A stretch of DNA of 61,233 nt, taken from Deltaproteobacteria bacterium (lineage in GTDB: Bacteria; Desulfobacterota; Dissulfuribacteria; Dissulfuribacterales; QOAL01). Location of the stretch: NCBI GenBank assembly GCA_027028245.1, contig JALVJO010000142.1, positions 1 to 61,233 on the forward strand, written 5' to 3'. A program made the translations under genes and the position numbers. Shown piece after piece: positions 1 through 9,483 of this stretch. Each line of letters begins with the position of its first letter. Positions within the stretch are counted from its first letter, which is position 1. The notes under the pieces are model-generated. The model saw only the letters and a list, made by a program, of their open reading frames with translations, was not told the DNA's origin and searched no databases.

Positions 1-58
1 TTTCTGACCACTATTACGCCTGAAGATAGAGTCGGGGGTTTCTTTTTCCTGCCCTTTT

Positions 59-3000
59 TCATAATACCAGACGCCCTTCCTCTTTGATCCTGTGATCAAG
101 ATAGTAGAGAACAGGAACCACCATCCTGGAGAATATGGTAGCGGCCACTTCTCCTGCCATCAGGGAGATGGCAAGCCCCTGAAAGATGGGATCGAACAGT
201 ATGACAAAGGAACCCACTACTACGGCGGAAGACGTGAGGAGCATGGGCCTGAACCTGATGGCACCAGCGTCTATGACCGCCTCTCCGAGGGACATACCCT
301 CTGCCAGGCGAAGTTCAATAAAATCTACCAGGATTATGGAATTTCTGACCACGATTCCCGCACCTGCAATAAAACCTATCATGGAGGTCGCGGTGAAAAA
401 GGCACCCATCATGGCGTGGGCAGGAATTATTCCTATAAGGGAGAGGGGAATAGGCGCCAGGATCACAAGGGGTACCGAGTATGACCTGAACCAGCCTACC
501 ACCAGCACGTAGATCAATACTATGACAACCGCGAAGGCAATTCCCATATCCCTGAATACCTCGTAGGTCACCTGCCATTCCCCGTCCCATTTCATTGCCC
601 ACTTTTCCATGGAAAAGGGAAGATGGGTATAGTAAAGCTCTATGCCCTCCCTGCCAGCTGGGGTCACCAACTTTTCAAGGGCCTTATTCATCTTGAGAAT
701 GGCGTATATGGGGCTTTCCTCAAGGCCCGACACATCTCCGGTGACATAGACCACAGGCTTCAGGTTCTTGTGATAAATGGGATGTGATATAACGGTCTTT
801 TCTATGTGGGCCACCTCTGAAAGCGGGATCATCTTGCCACTCATGGACCGAACCATTATGGCCTTGAGATCTGGCAGCCCTGCCCTGGAGTCAAGGGGAA
901 GCCTGAGGAACAGGGCGACATCCTCCCTGGCCTCGGGAACATGAAGCAGGCCTACCCGGCTTCCGGCCATGGAGGCCTCCAGCACCTGGAGCACCCTGGC
1001 AGGATATACCCCTGCCTGTGCTGCCTTGTCCCTTTCCACTATGACACGATATTCAGGCTGGGGATCTGTCATGTACCAGTCTACGTCTACTACACCTTCT
1101 GTATGCTCAAATATCTTCTTGACCTGGCGGGCCACCTGGATCTGTTTTTCATAGTCGGGTCCGTAGATTTCTGCCACCAGGGTCTGGAGCACAGGAGGGC
1201 CTGGAGGTATCTCTGCAACCTTGATCCTTGCCCCGAACTTCCTGGCAGCTTCTTGCAGCAGTGGCCTGAGCCGCTTGGCTATGGGATGGCTCTGTTCAGC
1301 CCTCATATGCTTGGGAAGGAGGTTGACCTGGATACCTGCCACATTGGGCCCACGCCTGAGGTAGTAATGTCTGACCAGGCCGTTAAAGTTAAAGGGGGCG
1401 GATGTTCCCACGTAGAGTTCGTAATCAGTAACAACATCCTCCCTGGAAAGGATATCTCCCAAGGCCCTTGCAGCCCTGGCCGTCTCCTCGAGGCTGGTAC
1501 CTTCCGGCATGTCTATTATCACCTGGAATTCGCTCTTGTTGTCAAAGGGTAGCATCTTCACCCGGACCACCTTGAAATAGATCAGCGAACAGGCACAAAG
1601 GAAAAGCAGGGCCATGCCCCCGAGAAAGGCCCACCTCTGCCATGTATTTCTTATAAGGTGCCCCATTGCCCATCGGTATATCCTGTCGAGCCTGCTATCC
1701 TTTTCGACCTTGTGCTCTTCTTTTCTGCCTATGATGTGATAGGCAGTCCAGGGCGTTATCACAAACGAGATGACCATGGACAGAAACATGGCAACGGACG
1801 CACCCACAGGCATGGGCCGCATGTACGGGCCCATAAGCCCGCGCACGAATGCCAGGGGAAGAATCGCCACTATGACCGTGAAGGTCGCAAGGATGAGGGG
1901 GCTTCCCACCTCCACAACGGCCTCGACAATGATTTCCCTGATGGGCCGCCCCTTATTGAAGGGGAGCCTGAGATGACGGACAATGTTCTCAACATCCACA
2001 ATGGGGTCATCCACCAGGATGCCGATGCAGAAAATGAGGGCAAAAAGCGTCACCCTGTTCAGGGTGTAGCCGTGTATGTAGTAGATGAAAAGGGTAAAGG
2101 CCAGGGTTACAGGTATGGCCACCAGTACCACGAGGCTTGCCCTGACACCCAGGAGAAGGGCCATGAGAATGGCCACTGAAATGGTGGCTATGGCCAGGTG
2201 TTCCAGGAGCTCGTTGGACTTTTCCCTGGCAGTTTCGCCGTAGTCCCGGGTTACTACTACATTTACATCCTGGGGCAGGATAAAGCCCTTTAGATGTTCT
2301 GTCTTTTCGATGACAAGATCGGCAAGCTCGGTGGCATTCCAGCCCTTTCTCTTGGCCACGGCAATGGTCACGCCGTTTTTCACCTGGCCGGGGGCCATGG
2401 TGGTCACACCACTTTTGGCCCAGTGCCCCTTTCCTGCGCCTATCAAGACGTAGGAGTCAGGTTCCTGAAGTCCGTCAGTAATATCGGCTACCTGACCAAG
2501 ACGGACTATCTTTCCGTCAACCACCTTGATCACCGCGGATTTCACGTCTTCCAGGGAAGAAAAAAAGTTATTGAGCCGTAGTGAAAAGGCCATGTTGTCC
2601 CTGGTGATGTCTGTTATCCAGGAGGCCTGGTTCTGGGACGAAAGCGCCTGTATTACATCCACTGCATCAAGGCCGAGGCTGTTAAGGCTGCTCTGGCGAA
2701 GATCTATCCTGAGCTGCCTCCTGAGGCCGCCCTTTATGGAGGTACGGCTTATACCCGGGATCTGTTTTATCTCGTCCCTGACGCTTGCGGCCATCTGCCT
2801 GAGCTGCATGGCATCATAGCCCTCGCCCCAGAGGGTTAGGCTTACAATGGGCACATCGTCAATGGAATGTGACTTCAGCAGCGGCTTGCTGCACCCGGGA
2901 GGGATCCAGTCGAAGTGGGAATAAAGCTTGTCATAGGCCTTGAGCAGGCTGTCCTCGGTGTCTTCTCCAACGTAAAAACGGACAATGGTTATGGCCCTTC

Positions 3001-3313
3001 CGTCCATAGCCGTGGAATACACGTATTCCACGCCTGGGATCTCCCAAAGGAGCCTTTCCATGGGGCCGACGACCCTTGTCTCTATCTCCTCGGGGCTTGC
3101 CCCGGGCATGCTGACCATCACGTCCACCATGGGGACCACGATCTGGGGCTCTTCCTCGCTTGGAGTGAACAATATGGCAAAGGCGCCCAGAAGCAGGGAA
3201 GACAAGATTATAAGAGGGGTCAGCTTGGAATCTACAAAGGTATTGATGACCCAGGAAAGGAAGGGAGCCTTGTGAGTAACAGGCCTTTTCCTGTGCTCCT
3301 TACTGCTATTCAA
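59..3313 (-). CDS. RND efflux transporter, inner-membrane pump subunit (AcrB/HAE-like)
   Basis: A 1084-residue protein, the usual length for RND pumps. RND pumps use proton influx to export drugs, metals or other substrates through a three-part channel. An N-terminal membrane segment (about residues 30-50) is followed by a large periplasmic domain, a block of membrane helices from about residue 370, a second periplasmic domain and a C-terminal helix block from about 915. The TM4 motif GILVDDPIVDVEN carries the acidic pair expected for proton relay. The start overlaps the adaptor stop by 8 bp, so it is the last gene of the operon starting at 5894. Substrate is not readable; the sequence is closer to the AcrB/HAE type than to CzcA. 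Confidence 0.93.
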   Translation of the reverse strand: MNSSKEHRKRPVTHKAPFLSWVINTFVDSKLTPLIILSSLLLGAFAILFTPSEEEPQIVVPMVDVMVSMPGASPEEIETRVVGPMERLLWEIPGVEYVYSTAMDGRAITIVRFYVGEDTEDSLLKAYDKLYSHFDWIPPGCSKPLLKSHSIDDVPIVSLTLWGEGYDAMQLRQMAASVRDEIKQIPGISRTSIKGGLRRQLRIDLRQSSLNSLGLDAVDVIQALSSQNQASWITDITRDNMAFSLRLNNFFSSLEDVKSAVIKVVDGKIVRLGQVADITDGLQEPDSYVLIGAGKGHWAKSGVTTMAPGQVKNGVTIAVAKRKGWNATELADLVIEKTEHLKGFILPQDVNVVVTRDYGETAREKSNELLEHLAIATISVAILMALLLGVRASLVVLVAIPVTLAFTLFIYYIHGYTLNRVTLFALIFCIGILVDDPIVDVENIVRHLRLPFNKGRPIREIIVEAVVEVGSPLILATFTVIVAILPLAFVRGLMGPYMRPMPVGASVAMFLSMVISFVITPWTAYHIIGRKEEHKVEKDSRLDRIYRWAMGHLIRNTWQRWAFLGGMALLFLCACSLIYFKVVRVKMLPFDNKSEFQVIIDMPEGTSLEETARAARALGDILSREDVVTDYELYVGTSAPFNFNGLVRHYYLRRGPNVAGIQVNLLPKHMRAEQSHPIAKRLRPLLQEAARKFGARIKVAEIPPGPPVLQTLVAEIYGPDYEKQIQVARQVKKIFEHTEGVVDVDWYMTDPQPEYRVIVERDKAAQAGVYPARVLQVLEASMAGSRVGLLHVPEAREDVALFLRLPLDSRAGLPDLKAIMVRSMSGKMIPLSEVAHIEKTVISHPIYHKNLKPVVYVTGDVSGLEESPIYAILKMNKALEKLVTPAGREGIELYYTHLPFSMEKWAMKWDGEWQVTYEVFRDMGIAFAVVIVLIYVLVVGWFRSYSVPLVILAPIPLSLIGIIPAHAMMGAFFTATSMIGFIAGAGIVVRNSIILVDFIELRLAEGMSLGEAVIDAGAIRFRPMLLTSSAVVVGSFVILFDPIFQGLAISLMAGEVAATIFSRMVVPVLYYLDHRIKEEGRLVL

Positions 3314-4478
3314 TGCGGCATCCCTCGCTCACCCTGGAAAGATTGGATGATACAACCTTCTCCCCCGGGGATAGACCGCTCAGGACCGTGACATATATTT
3401 CAGCTCCGCCCTGTGCGGCAACATCAGGAAGCAGGGGCAGAAAACCCTTTTGGGTCTTTCGCCAGGGCTTTCCGGCCTTTATAATCCTCCAGCGGGCAGT
3501 GCCCGATTCATCCAGCACATAGACTCCGCTTATTCCGCCGCGTTCTACCACGACCCCCTTGGGAAGTATTACTGCCTTCCTGGTTGAAACCTTGAGAAAG
3601 ATCCTTCCGAACAGCCCGCTCTTGAGATCTGCCGAATCCAGATCAGCAAGTACCGTAAAAGTGTGGGTCTGCGGCCTTGATGAGCGTTGAACGTGCACAA
3701 CCGGAACCTCGAGGTCAAGGCCTGCCGCCGGCACGGACACGGTAACCATGTCGCCCGCCTTGACAGCAGACTGCAGCGATTCATCCATGTCTGCTTCAAA
3801 CCAGAATCCGCTTCCCTTGCCGTCAAGGCTTATCAGTGGCACACCGGGATTCACATAGGTACCCGGGTCAACATTCCTGGCCGCTATCCAGCCATCCATT
3901 GGAGCCTTGATCTTGACATAGGAAAGCTGATTCTTGGCCTCCTGAAGCTGGGCGCTGATCCTCTTAATGTTGGATTTGATGGCGACCACCTGGTTCTTCA
4001 GGGCAAGATACTCGGTACGCGCCCTGTCAAACTCATCCTTGGTGGCCGATTCCTCCTTGTAGAGGCGGCTGAATCTGTTGAAGTTTATCTTGGAATATTC
4101 ATATCTTGCAGAGACAGCTTCCAGTTCTGCCCTGGCTGCCCTTTCAGCAGAAAAGAGGGCATTGACGCGCGCCCTCACATCGGTGTCATCGACCAGCACG
4201 AGGAGGTCTCCCTTCCTGACCATGTCACCAATCTGTACCGGCACTTCCCTCACATAACCCGGCATCTTTGCAGCAAGGGTGATGGATACCTTGGAGCGCA
4301 CCCGGCCAGGGAAATATCTGACCTTGGGAAGCTCCTCGGCCCTGACTTCAAGCACATCCGCCTTGACACTCTGACCTATTGTAACCTCTTCGGTCTTCCT
4401 CTCACTGCTGCATGAGAACAGCAGGAAAAGGCAAAAGCAGCATGCCGTCCATTTCAAATTGAATCGAGAATCTCGCAT
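3306..4478 (-). CDS. RND efflux periplasmic adaptor (membrane fusion protein), lipoprotein
   Basis: This 390-residue adaptor should bridge the pump and the outer-membrane channel. The N-terminus has a hydrophobic segment ending in a lipobox-like LLFSC, so it is probably lipidated at about Cys23. Next comes a barrel-sandwich half (around 'GDLLVLVDDTDV'), a long alpha-helical hairpin (about residues 95-190), the second half ('IKAPMDGWIAARNVDPG') and beta-barrel and membrane-proximal domains. This order is typical of the HlyD/AcrA family. It lies 9 bp downstream of the TolC-like gene and overlaps the pump gene by 8 bp, indicating one transcript. Confidence 0.92.
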   Translation of the reverse strand: MRDSRFNLKWTACCFCLFLLFSCSSERKTEEVTIGQSVKADVLEVRAEELPKVRYFPGRVRSKVSITLAAKMPGYVREVPVQIGDMVRKGDLLVLVDDTDVRARVNALFSAERAARAELEAVSARYEYSKINFNRFSRLYKEESATKDEFDRARTEYLALKNQVVAIKSNIKRISAQLQEAKNQLSYVKIKAPMDGWIAARNVDPGTYVNPGVPLISLDGKGSGFWFEADMDESLQSAVKAGDMVTVSVPAAGLDLEVPVVHVQRSSRPQTHTFTVLADLDSADLKSGLFGRIFLKVSTRKAVILPKGVVVERGGISGVYVLDESGTARWRIIKAGKPWRKTQKGFLPLLPDVAAQGGAEIYVTVLSGLSPGEKVVSSNLSRVSEGCRIE

Positions 4479-4487
4479 AATTCCCCT

Positions 4488-5894
4488 CTAATGATTGGAA
4501 CTGCCGGCTTGATCTATAATCTCCCTGCCAAGAACACCTGTTTTCCACCTTAGTTCCGACCAGGCCAGCCTGGCGTCAAATCTTGCCTTTGCGGCACCCA
4601 GCCTGGTTTCCCTTACGCTCGTATCAGCAGCCAGTAATTCCACCATGAGGGCCAGGCCGTTTTCATAACGGTTTTTCAGGATGCGCTGGCTTTCAACAGC
4701 CTGGCGCACGGCCTTCAGGCTGACTTCAAGCTGCTTCCTGGCAGTCTGGAATCCGTAGAAGGCCTTTCTGACTTCCAGCTCAATGCTGCTTTCCACGTCC
4801 TTGAGCCTTGCTGCCTTTTTCTCGGTTTCGGCACGGGCTGCGGAAAGCTGAGCGAAATCTCCCAGGCCATTGAACAGATTCACTGACATGGTTGCCATAA
4901 AGGCCCAGGAGTCCCCGCCGAAATCGGCAAATGTCTTTCTGTCCTGCTGGTAAATCCCATGGAGATTGAAGGAAGGCAGGAAACGAAACTGGGCCTGGCG
5001 ATGGTTGTATTCGGCAATCTTCAGCTCGTCCCTGGCCATAAGGACCTCAGGCCTGCACTTTCTTGCCTTCCCAAGCCATGAATCCAGACTGCCGCTGTCC
5101 TGTTTTTCGTTTTCAAGCTCCTGGAGCTGCCATTCCTTGTCCTGTGATACTCCCATAGCCCTGTTTAGCGCAGCAATAGCTACCCTGAGATCGTTTTGAG
5201 CCTGGAAAAGCTGTCTTTCCGTATTGGTCTTCTGCACCTCTGCACTCAGGACGTCGGACTTGAGGACAAGACCAGCCAGATAGCGTTTCTGTGAAAGGTC
5301 CCTGTGGGCAGAAGCTGTCTTAAGCGCGGCTTCAAGCACATGCACCTTTTCCTGGGCCAGGAGGGCCTGGCAGTATGCCCTTTCCACCATATACAGCACG
5401 TATTGCCCAGTACTGTAAAGGCCGAGCTTTGATATGTCCTGTGCCAGCCTGGAAGTCTTGTAACCCACATACTCCCTGCCCTGATTGAAAATAGGTTGGG
5501 TAAGCATGAACATGGCCTGCCAGTTGTCGCGGTAGTCCGGGTTGTTCAGCTTGTCCACCTGGAAATCCTGCCTTGTAAAATCCGCCTGGTTCAACTTGTT
5601 GCCAAACACCATGACCGGATTGTTGGATCTGGCATAGCCGGCCTGCAGGTCGAGTTTCGGCAAAAATGCACTAATGGACTGTCTCACCTGGGAATCGGCC
5701 TTTTTCCTGGAGGCAAAGGCCTGGTTCATTGCAGGGTTATGGGAAAGTGCTGTGTCGAAGGCAGCACTAAGGCTCAAGGCAGGGGGGGCTTCTAAGCCCA
5801 TGCAGGAGACGGGGAAAGACAAAAAAAGAAAAAGGGCCTGAACAAGCAGCAGTACGGCGAGTTTAAGGCTGTATTTTCCGGGAATATGACCCAT
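4488..5894 (-). CDS. TolC-family outer-membrane efflux protein
   Basis: A 468-residue protein with a signal peptide (hydrophobic residues about 10-30, cleavage near SFPVSCMG). The body is alpha-helical with two related halves containing motifs such as 'AFDTALSHNPAMNQA' and 'LNRAMG', characteristic of TolC/OprM channels. It is the first gene of the efflux operon, followed by adaptor and pump. The start gives a good signal peptide; no strong ribosome-binding site is adjacent, though a purine-rich stretch lies about 15 nt upstream. A sigma-54-like promoter sits 63 bp upstream of the start. Confidence 0.9.
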   Translation of the reverse strand: MGHIPGKYSLKLAVLLLVQALFLFLSFPVSCMGLEAPPALSLSAAFDTALSHNPAMNQAFASRKKADSQVRQSISAFLPKLDLQAGYARSNNPVMVFGNKLNQADFTRQDFQVDKLNNPDYRDNWQAMFMLTQPIFNQGREYVGYKTSRLAQDISKLGLYSTGQYVLYMVERAYCQALLAQEKVHVLEAALKTASAHRDLSQKRYLAGLVLKSDVLSAEVQKTNTERQLFQAQNDLRVAIAALNRAMGVSQDKEWQLQELENEKQDSGSLDSWLGKARKCRPEVLMARDELKIAEYNHRQAQFRFLPSFNLHGIYQQDRKTFADFGGDSWAFMATMSVNLFNGLGDFAQLSAARAETEKKAARLKDVESSIELEVRKAFYGFQTARKQLEVSLKAVRQAVESQRILKNRYENGLALMVELLAADTSVRETRLGAAKARFDARLAWSELRWKTGVLGREIIDQAGSSNH

Positions 5895-5956
5895 AGAATT
5901 TAACGTCCCGTCCCCTTCAGAAATTTACCCAGGGCATAAAAAAATCACTCTGTAAA

Positions 5957-5972
5957 TGCATGTCTTGTGCCA
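5957..5972 (-). promoter_or_regulatory. Sigma-54-like (-24/-12) promoter for the efflux operon
   Basis: On the minus strand the sequence reads TGGCAC-AAGAC-ATGCA, differing from the TGGCAC-N5-TTGCA consensus at one position and with the correct GG-to-GC spacing. Predicted transcription starts about 50 nt before the outer-membrane factor gene. No enhancer-binding site was identified upstream, where a dispersed hairpin repeat begins. Confidence 0.6.
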
Positions 5973-6017
5973 TGGCCATGGAAAAGATACAATCAGACTG
6001 AAATACTTTCTATTAAG

Positions 6018-6155
6018 TAACTTCTCAATAAATCCGTACAAATTGTCTTGTATCTGTTTACAGGGTGCTGCAGACACAAGATGGAAGAGCCGCAGGCTAC
6101 TTCCTGTACTTCAGGGGTCTGATCCCGCAAGATGCGGTACACTATGAGCAGATAC
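6018..6155 (+). repeat. Dispersed hairpin repeat, copy 1
   Basis: About 138 bp. A conserved leader (TAACTT-N-TCAATAA followed by a TCCGT-CAAAT block) precedes a core bounded by inverted ends: GTATCTG at 6050 and GCAGATAC ending at 6155. Inside is the conserved segment GTCTGATCCCGCAAGATGCG. Related copies lie at 8403-8540, 12179-12292 (inverted) and 19201-19352. All are intergenic and none carries an open frame, so a MITE- or REP-like element is likely. Confidence 0.8.
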
Positions 6156-6347
6156 CCCATCAAAAATACCGGACCTGCTTTGTCGTGACAAAACATAATA
6201 TACGAAAACCGTATTTTCTCAACCGGACAAGTCAGGCTTATGCCTGCACCCCTGGCTTGATTCGAAATATCCTGAAAAATCCCGGGGTGCCTTCGGTTTT
6301 CAGCCATTTTTAATAACAGGCCGATTGCACACAAAAAGGTTGCTGCC

Positions 6348-7664
6348 ATGGACACTCTTACTCCTTCAGATCAAGAAAAATTCCAAGAGGCATGGGCCGC
6401 CCACAAAGATGGAAAACTCCTCCGGGCAAGAAAGATATACCAGGGTCTTGTCCGTAAATATCCGAATTTCCCGCCTCTGCTGAACGCCCTGGGCACCCTT
6501 CTGCTGGATCTTGGAAAGACGGAAGAGGCTGAAAGGACATTTGAGAAGGCCTCAAGGGGCGCGCCTCATGTGCCCGCTCTTTATAACCTTGCAAGACTGA
6601 AACATGTTAAGGGACTCATAAACGAGGCAGGCAGACTGTATGAAAACATCATCAGGGTCCAGGCTGATTTTGGCCCTGCATGGAACAACCTGGGACTCCT
6701 CCTCAGGGAATGCGGCAGGCTCCAGGAGGCCTTGAAGGCCGTTACCGAGGCAGTCAGACTCATGCCCGGCCATCCCGAGCCTCTCAACAACCTGGGGGTC
6801 ATTCAGGAAGCCCTGGCAATGTTCTCGGAGGCAGAAGCCAGTTTCCTGAATGCTGTTTCCCTGGATGCGGAATACTTTTCCGCCCATTACAACCTGGCAT
6901 GTCTTTACCATAAGCTCGAACAATTCCAGGAGGCCGAACGAGAACTGAGATGGATACTGAAGAGAAGGCCGAAGGATCCCGGGGCAACATACCTGCTTCA
7001 GGCCATGGGAAGTCTTCCTGCCCCTGACAGGGCCCCTGCCCAGTACGTGGCAAAAACCTTTGACGATTGTGCCGCTGTCTTTGAAAAAAAGCTCAGGGCC
7101 CTGGAATATACCACACCGGAAAGACTCTTTGCCCTTGTCAGGCCGCTTCTGAGAAAAGGCATGAACATTATGGATCTGGGCTGCGGCACCGGGCTTGGGG
7201 CAGAATATTACAAGGATTTTGCCAGTATGCTCTGGGGAATGGACTGCTCGCAGAAGATGATAGGGATTGCAGCTCAAAAGGGCCTTTATGATAGGCTGCT
7301 TAAACAGGATATCCTGGAGCCCTGGAATACAGGTCCTGTATTCGATCTGGTCTACAGCTCAGACTGCATGGTATATTTCGGCAATCTTCAGCCCGTCTTC
7401 ACCCGGGTGGCCGAACACATGAGAAATGGCGCTTTCTTTGCCTTCACTGTGGAACGGCCAGGGGGCAGAAACCCTCACCAAGACGGTTTCCAGCTTAGAA
7501 CCTCGGGCAGGTTTGCCCACGAAGAAAACTATGTTGAAAGATGCCTTGAAAGGGCCGGATTTAAACTCCTTGAAAAAAAGGGGTGTACTTTGAGAAAGGA
7601 AGCAGAAAAGCCGGTGGAAGGACTCCTCTTTACAGCACGCCTGAGACCAATCCAGGAAAACTAA
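6348..7664 (+). CDS. TPR-repeat protein with C-terminal SAM-dependent methyltransferase domain
   Basis: A 438-residue soluble protein. Residues about 8-215 form five to six tetratricopeptide repeats (for example 'PALYNLARLKHVKGLINEAG' and 'LNNLGVIQEALAMFSEAEAS'), normally a protein-binding scaffold. Residues about 240-430 form a class I methyltransferase with the SAM-binding motif MDLGCGTGLGAEYY, an acidic post-motif ('WGMDCSQKMI') and 'FDLVYSSDCMVYFG'. The substrate cannot be read from sequence. The gene stands alone, facing away from the efflux operon. Confidence 0.85.
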   Translation: MDTLTPSDQEKFQEAWAAHKDGKLLRARKIYQGLVRKYPNFPPLLNALGTLLLDLGKTEEAERTFEKASRGAPHVPALYNLARLKHVKGLINEAGRLYENIIRVQADFGPAWNNLGLLLRECGRLQEALKAVTEAVRLMPGHPEPLNNLGVIQEALAMFSEAEASFLNAVSLDAEYFSAHYNLACLYHKLEQFQEAERELRWILKRRPKDPGATYLLQAMGSLPAPDRAPAQYVAKTFDDCAAVFEKKLRALEYTTPERLFALVRPLLRKGMNIMDLGCGTGLGAEYYKDFASMLWGMDCSQKMIGIAAQKGLYDRLLKQDILEPWNTGPVFDLVYSSDCMVYFGNLQPVFTRVAEHMRNGAFFAFTVERPGGRNPHQDGFQLRTSGRFAHEENYVERCLERAGFKLLEKKGCTLRKEAEKPVEGLLFTARLRPIQEN

Positions 7665-7697
7665 GTGCAGTCTCCCAAAAAGGCTTCTGCCCTGCCT

Positions 7698-8150
7698 TTA
7701 ATGTTCTCTGGCAGACATTGCCTTCCATTTTCTCCAGATAATCCGGCTTGATGCAAAAAGGGCAGCGCCAATGGCCACATATACGCTCCAGACAAAAGAC
7801 CTTGAAAGTGGTGTTGCCCTGAGGAGCTTTCCCATGATTATCATTATGACTATCAACAGCCAGCTCTTAAGGGAGAGAAAGCCCAATAAGTTTGAATCAG
7901 GGGAACGGCTGCAGATCCTGTGGGCGATCCTGCCGGCCGTTTTTTCCAGTATGACCTTGGCCTTCAAAAGGCCCGCCGCCATGGCAGCTGCAATCCACAG
8001 GTATTTCAGCTGATCATCAAGCCCAGAAATATTCCAGACTCCCCGGATGAAAAGGAAGATGCCTACCGCAGACCACATAAGAGCGGCTAAAAGCATCTGC
8101 TGCCTGATCCTGCCTCCGTGCTCATGTGATGTATTTTTAACAGCGTGCAT
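7698..8150 (-). CDS. Small membrane protein of unknown function
   Basis: A 150-residue protein with four predicted membrane helices at about residues 19-38, 50-68, 92-111 and 116-137, separated by short basic loops. No family was recognised. The gene converges on the TPR-methyltransferase gene, their ends lying 33 bp apart. A strong leftward terminator at 8258-8297 lies upstream, so it is probably transcribed from its own promoter. Confidence 0.6.
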   Translation of the reverse strand: MHAVKNTSHEHGGRIRQQMLLAALMWSAVGIFLFIRGVWNISGLDDQLKYLWIAAAMAAGLLKAKVILEKTAGRIAHRICSRSPDSNLLGFLSLKSWLLIVIMIIMGKLLRATPLSRSFVWSVYVAIGAALFASSRIIWRKWKAMSAREH

Positions 8151-8257
8151 TTTACTAAGCTGCTCCAGGAATTAGGACCTGAATAATATTCCCAGCTGTA
8201 CGGCCCTGTCAAAACAAATATTAGACATTGGGCAAAACCTGCCTGCATGACAAAAAA

Positions 8258-8297
8258 AGGCTGCCTGCCAAACGAATACTCGAAGGGCAGGCAGCCT
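8258..8297 (-). terminator. Rho-independent terminator
   Basis: Perfect 12-bp stem (AGGCTGCCTGCC with GGCAGGCAGCCT) and a 16-nt loop. On the minus strand it is followed by seven T residues. It would end leftward transcripts from the 8549-8944 gene; hairpin repeat copy 2 lies between that gene and this terminator. Confidence 0.85.
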
Positions 8298-8402
8298 GCG
8301 AGGAAGGAAATAAGAGTGCCTTTTACGGCTTTCAAGAAAGGAGGGAGGAGGATGTTTCTTTCTCTTATTCCTGTCTTATCCTTGATTTAATAATAACATC
8401 TG

Positions 8403-8540
8403 TAACTTTAAATAAGTCCGTGCAAATCCTCTGTATCTGCTTGCAGGCTGCTGCGGACACAAGGCGGAGGACGCGCTAGACATATAACGTGTATTTCAAG
8501 CGTCTACTCCCGCGAGATGCGGTGCCCTGTGAGCAGATAC
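8403..8540 (+). repeat. Dispersed hairpin repeat, copy 2
   Basis: Same family and orientation as copy 1. Leader with AATAAGTCCGTGCAAAT, terminal arms GTATCTGC (8433-8440) and GCAGATAC (8533-8540), internal CCCGCGAGATGCGGTGCCCT. It ends 8 bp downstream of the stop of the next leftward gene. Confidence 0.85.
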
Positions 8541-8548
8541 TTACATCT

Positions 8549-8944
8549 TTAATCTTCGTCATCCTCGCTTACAGGCGGCCCTGACAAGACATTTGAAAGC
8601 CAGATCTTGAGGTCTTTTGTGGGAGGATAGACACCAACTCCCGGCTTTATTCCGCCTTCTTCGATGGTCTGAAGAAAATGTTTCTGTTCTATGGGTATCT
8701 TGGCCAACTCTTCCACGTCCTTGGAAGACCGCCTGAGAAGGGTTGCCTGGGGAGGAGTTTCCCAGTCATAAATTACAAAATAGTAAGACTCATCTTCATC
8801 GCCTCGAACAAAATCATTGCCTCTGCTCCAGCTGGCGCCCCATTCAAGATACATGTCCACGGCCTTTTCAGGAGTCATGTTCCAGTCTATCTGGTTAACG
8901 ACCTCTCTCTGGGCCCTCAGTTCGTCAATATTCATGGCTGGCAT
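8549..8944 (-). CDS. Conserved hypothetical protein, possibly DVU0772 family
   Basis: A 131-residue acidic cytoplasmic protein without signal peptide or membrane segment. The N-terminal part has 'IDWNMTPEKAVDMYLEWG' and 'YYFVIYDWE', which resemble, from memory, a small family named after Desulfovibrio DVU0772; that assignment is tentative. The C-terminus is acidic (SEDDED). A purine-rich AAAGGAGGTC lies just upstream of the start. Function unknown. Confidence 0.7.
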   Translation of the reverse strand: MPAMNIDELRAQREVVNQIDWNMTPEKAVDMYLEWGASWSRGNDFVRGDEDESYYFVIYDWETPPQATLLRRSSKDVEELAKIPIEQKHFLQTIEEGGIKPGVGVYPPTKDLKIWLSNVLSGPPVSEDDED

Positions 8945-9483
8945 GGAAAAGACCTCCTTTATATGATTTCAATTAAAAAATGCAATTGATATTCAATTAA
9001 TTTTAATAATACAGGAGCAGTCCAGCCATGTCAAGGATAATTATGAGTTATTTTGTCTTTTTTATTTCAAGCATGCCATCTATCTAATTTTTCAAGGAAT
9101 AACCACAACAGAACAGTGAAACTATCGCTGATAAACGCCCTTGAACCTGCCGGACACCCTAGCTGCGCCAGAATATAGTTTCCCTCGGCCGCTTTCGTCC
9201 TCGATTTTGTGTCAGCCCTGTAAAAAGAGATGAAAAGGACGACAATCTTCAGGCCCTTTCACGAAATGAAGACATCGGCGGGATGCAGGATTCAGATTTT
9301 CATTACATTATTGCAATAATATTCTCAGTATTTTTGACATTTTTGTAATCTATAAAAATTATCCCAAAAAACTCTGTTTTGAATTTATCAAGTATTTCAC
9401 CTTATTATCAAAAACACCAGCATGGCACCTTGCTTGCAGTGTTTAAAACACAAAACGTTGCAAGCATTAGGGGAGATAAAAAG
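8945..9483. other. AT-rich intergenic region upstream of amtB
   Basis: No convincing gene. It contains the leader of the leftward 8944 gene, a low-complexity A/T stretch (about 9290-9420) and the sigma-54 promoter of the ammonium transporter. I looked for NtrC half-site pairs (TGCAC...GTGCA) and found none clear. Confidence 0.7.
9423..9438 (+). promoter_or_regulatory. Sigma-54 promoter of the amtB-glnK operon
   Basis: TGGCAC-CTTGC-TTGCA matches the -24/-12 consensus at every defined base. Initiation is expected near 9450, giving a leader of about 35 nt before the ATG at 9484. This fits nitrogen control through an NtrC-type activator and argues against any start upstream of 9484. Confidence 0.88.

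Larger units (their letters stand above)
5895..6347. other. Divergent intergenic region
   Basis: This region separates the leftward efflux operon from the rightward TPR-methyltransferase gene. It holds the sigma-54-like promoter and hairpin repeat copy 1. The rest (6156-6347) shows no convincing gene. Confidence 0.7.

Noticed and set aside
9379-9483. Upstream extension of amtB to 9379
   Set aside because: Would place the sigma-54 promoter inside the coding region and precede the clear ribosome site and signal peptide at 9484.
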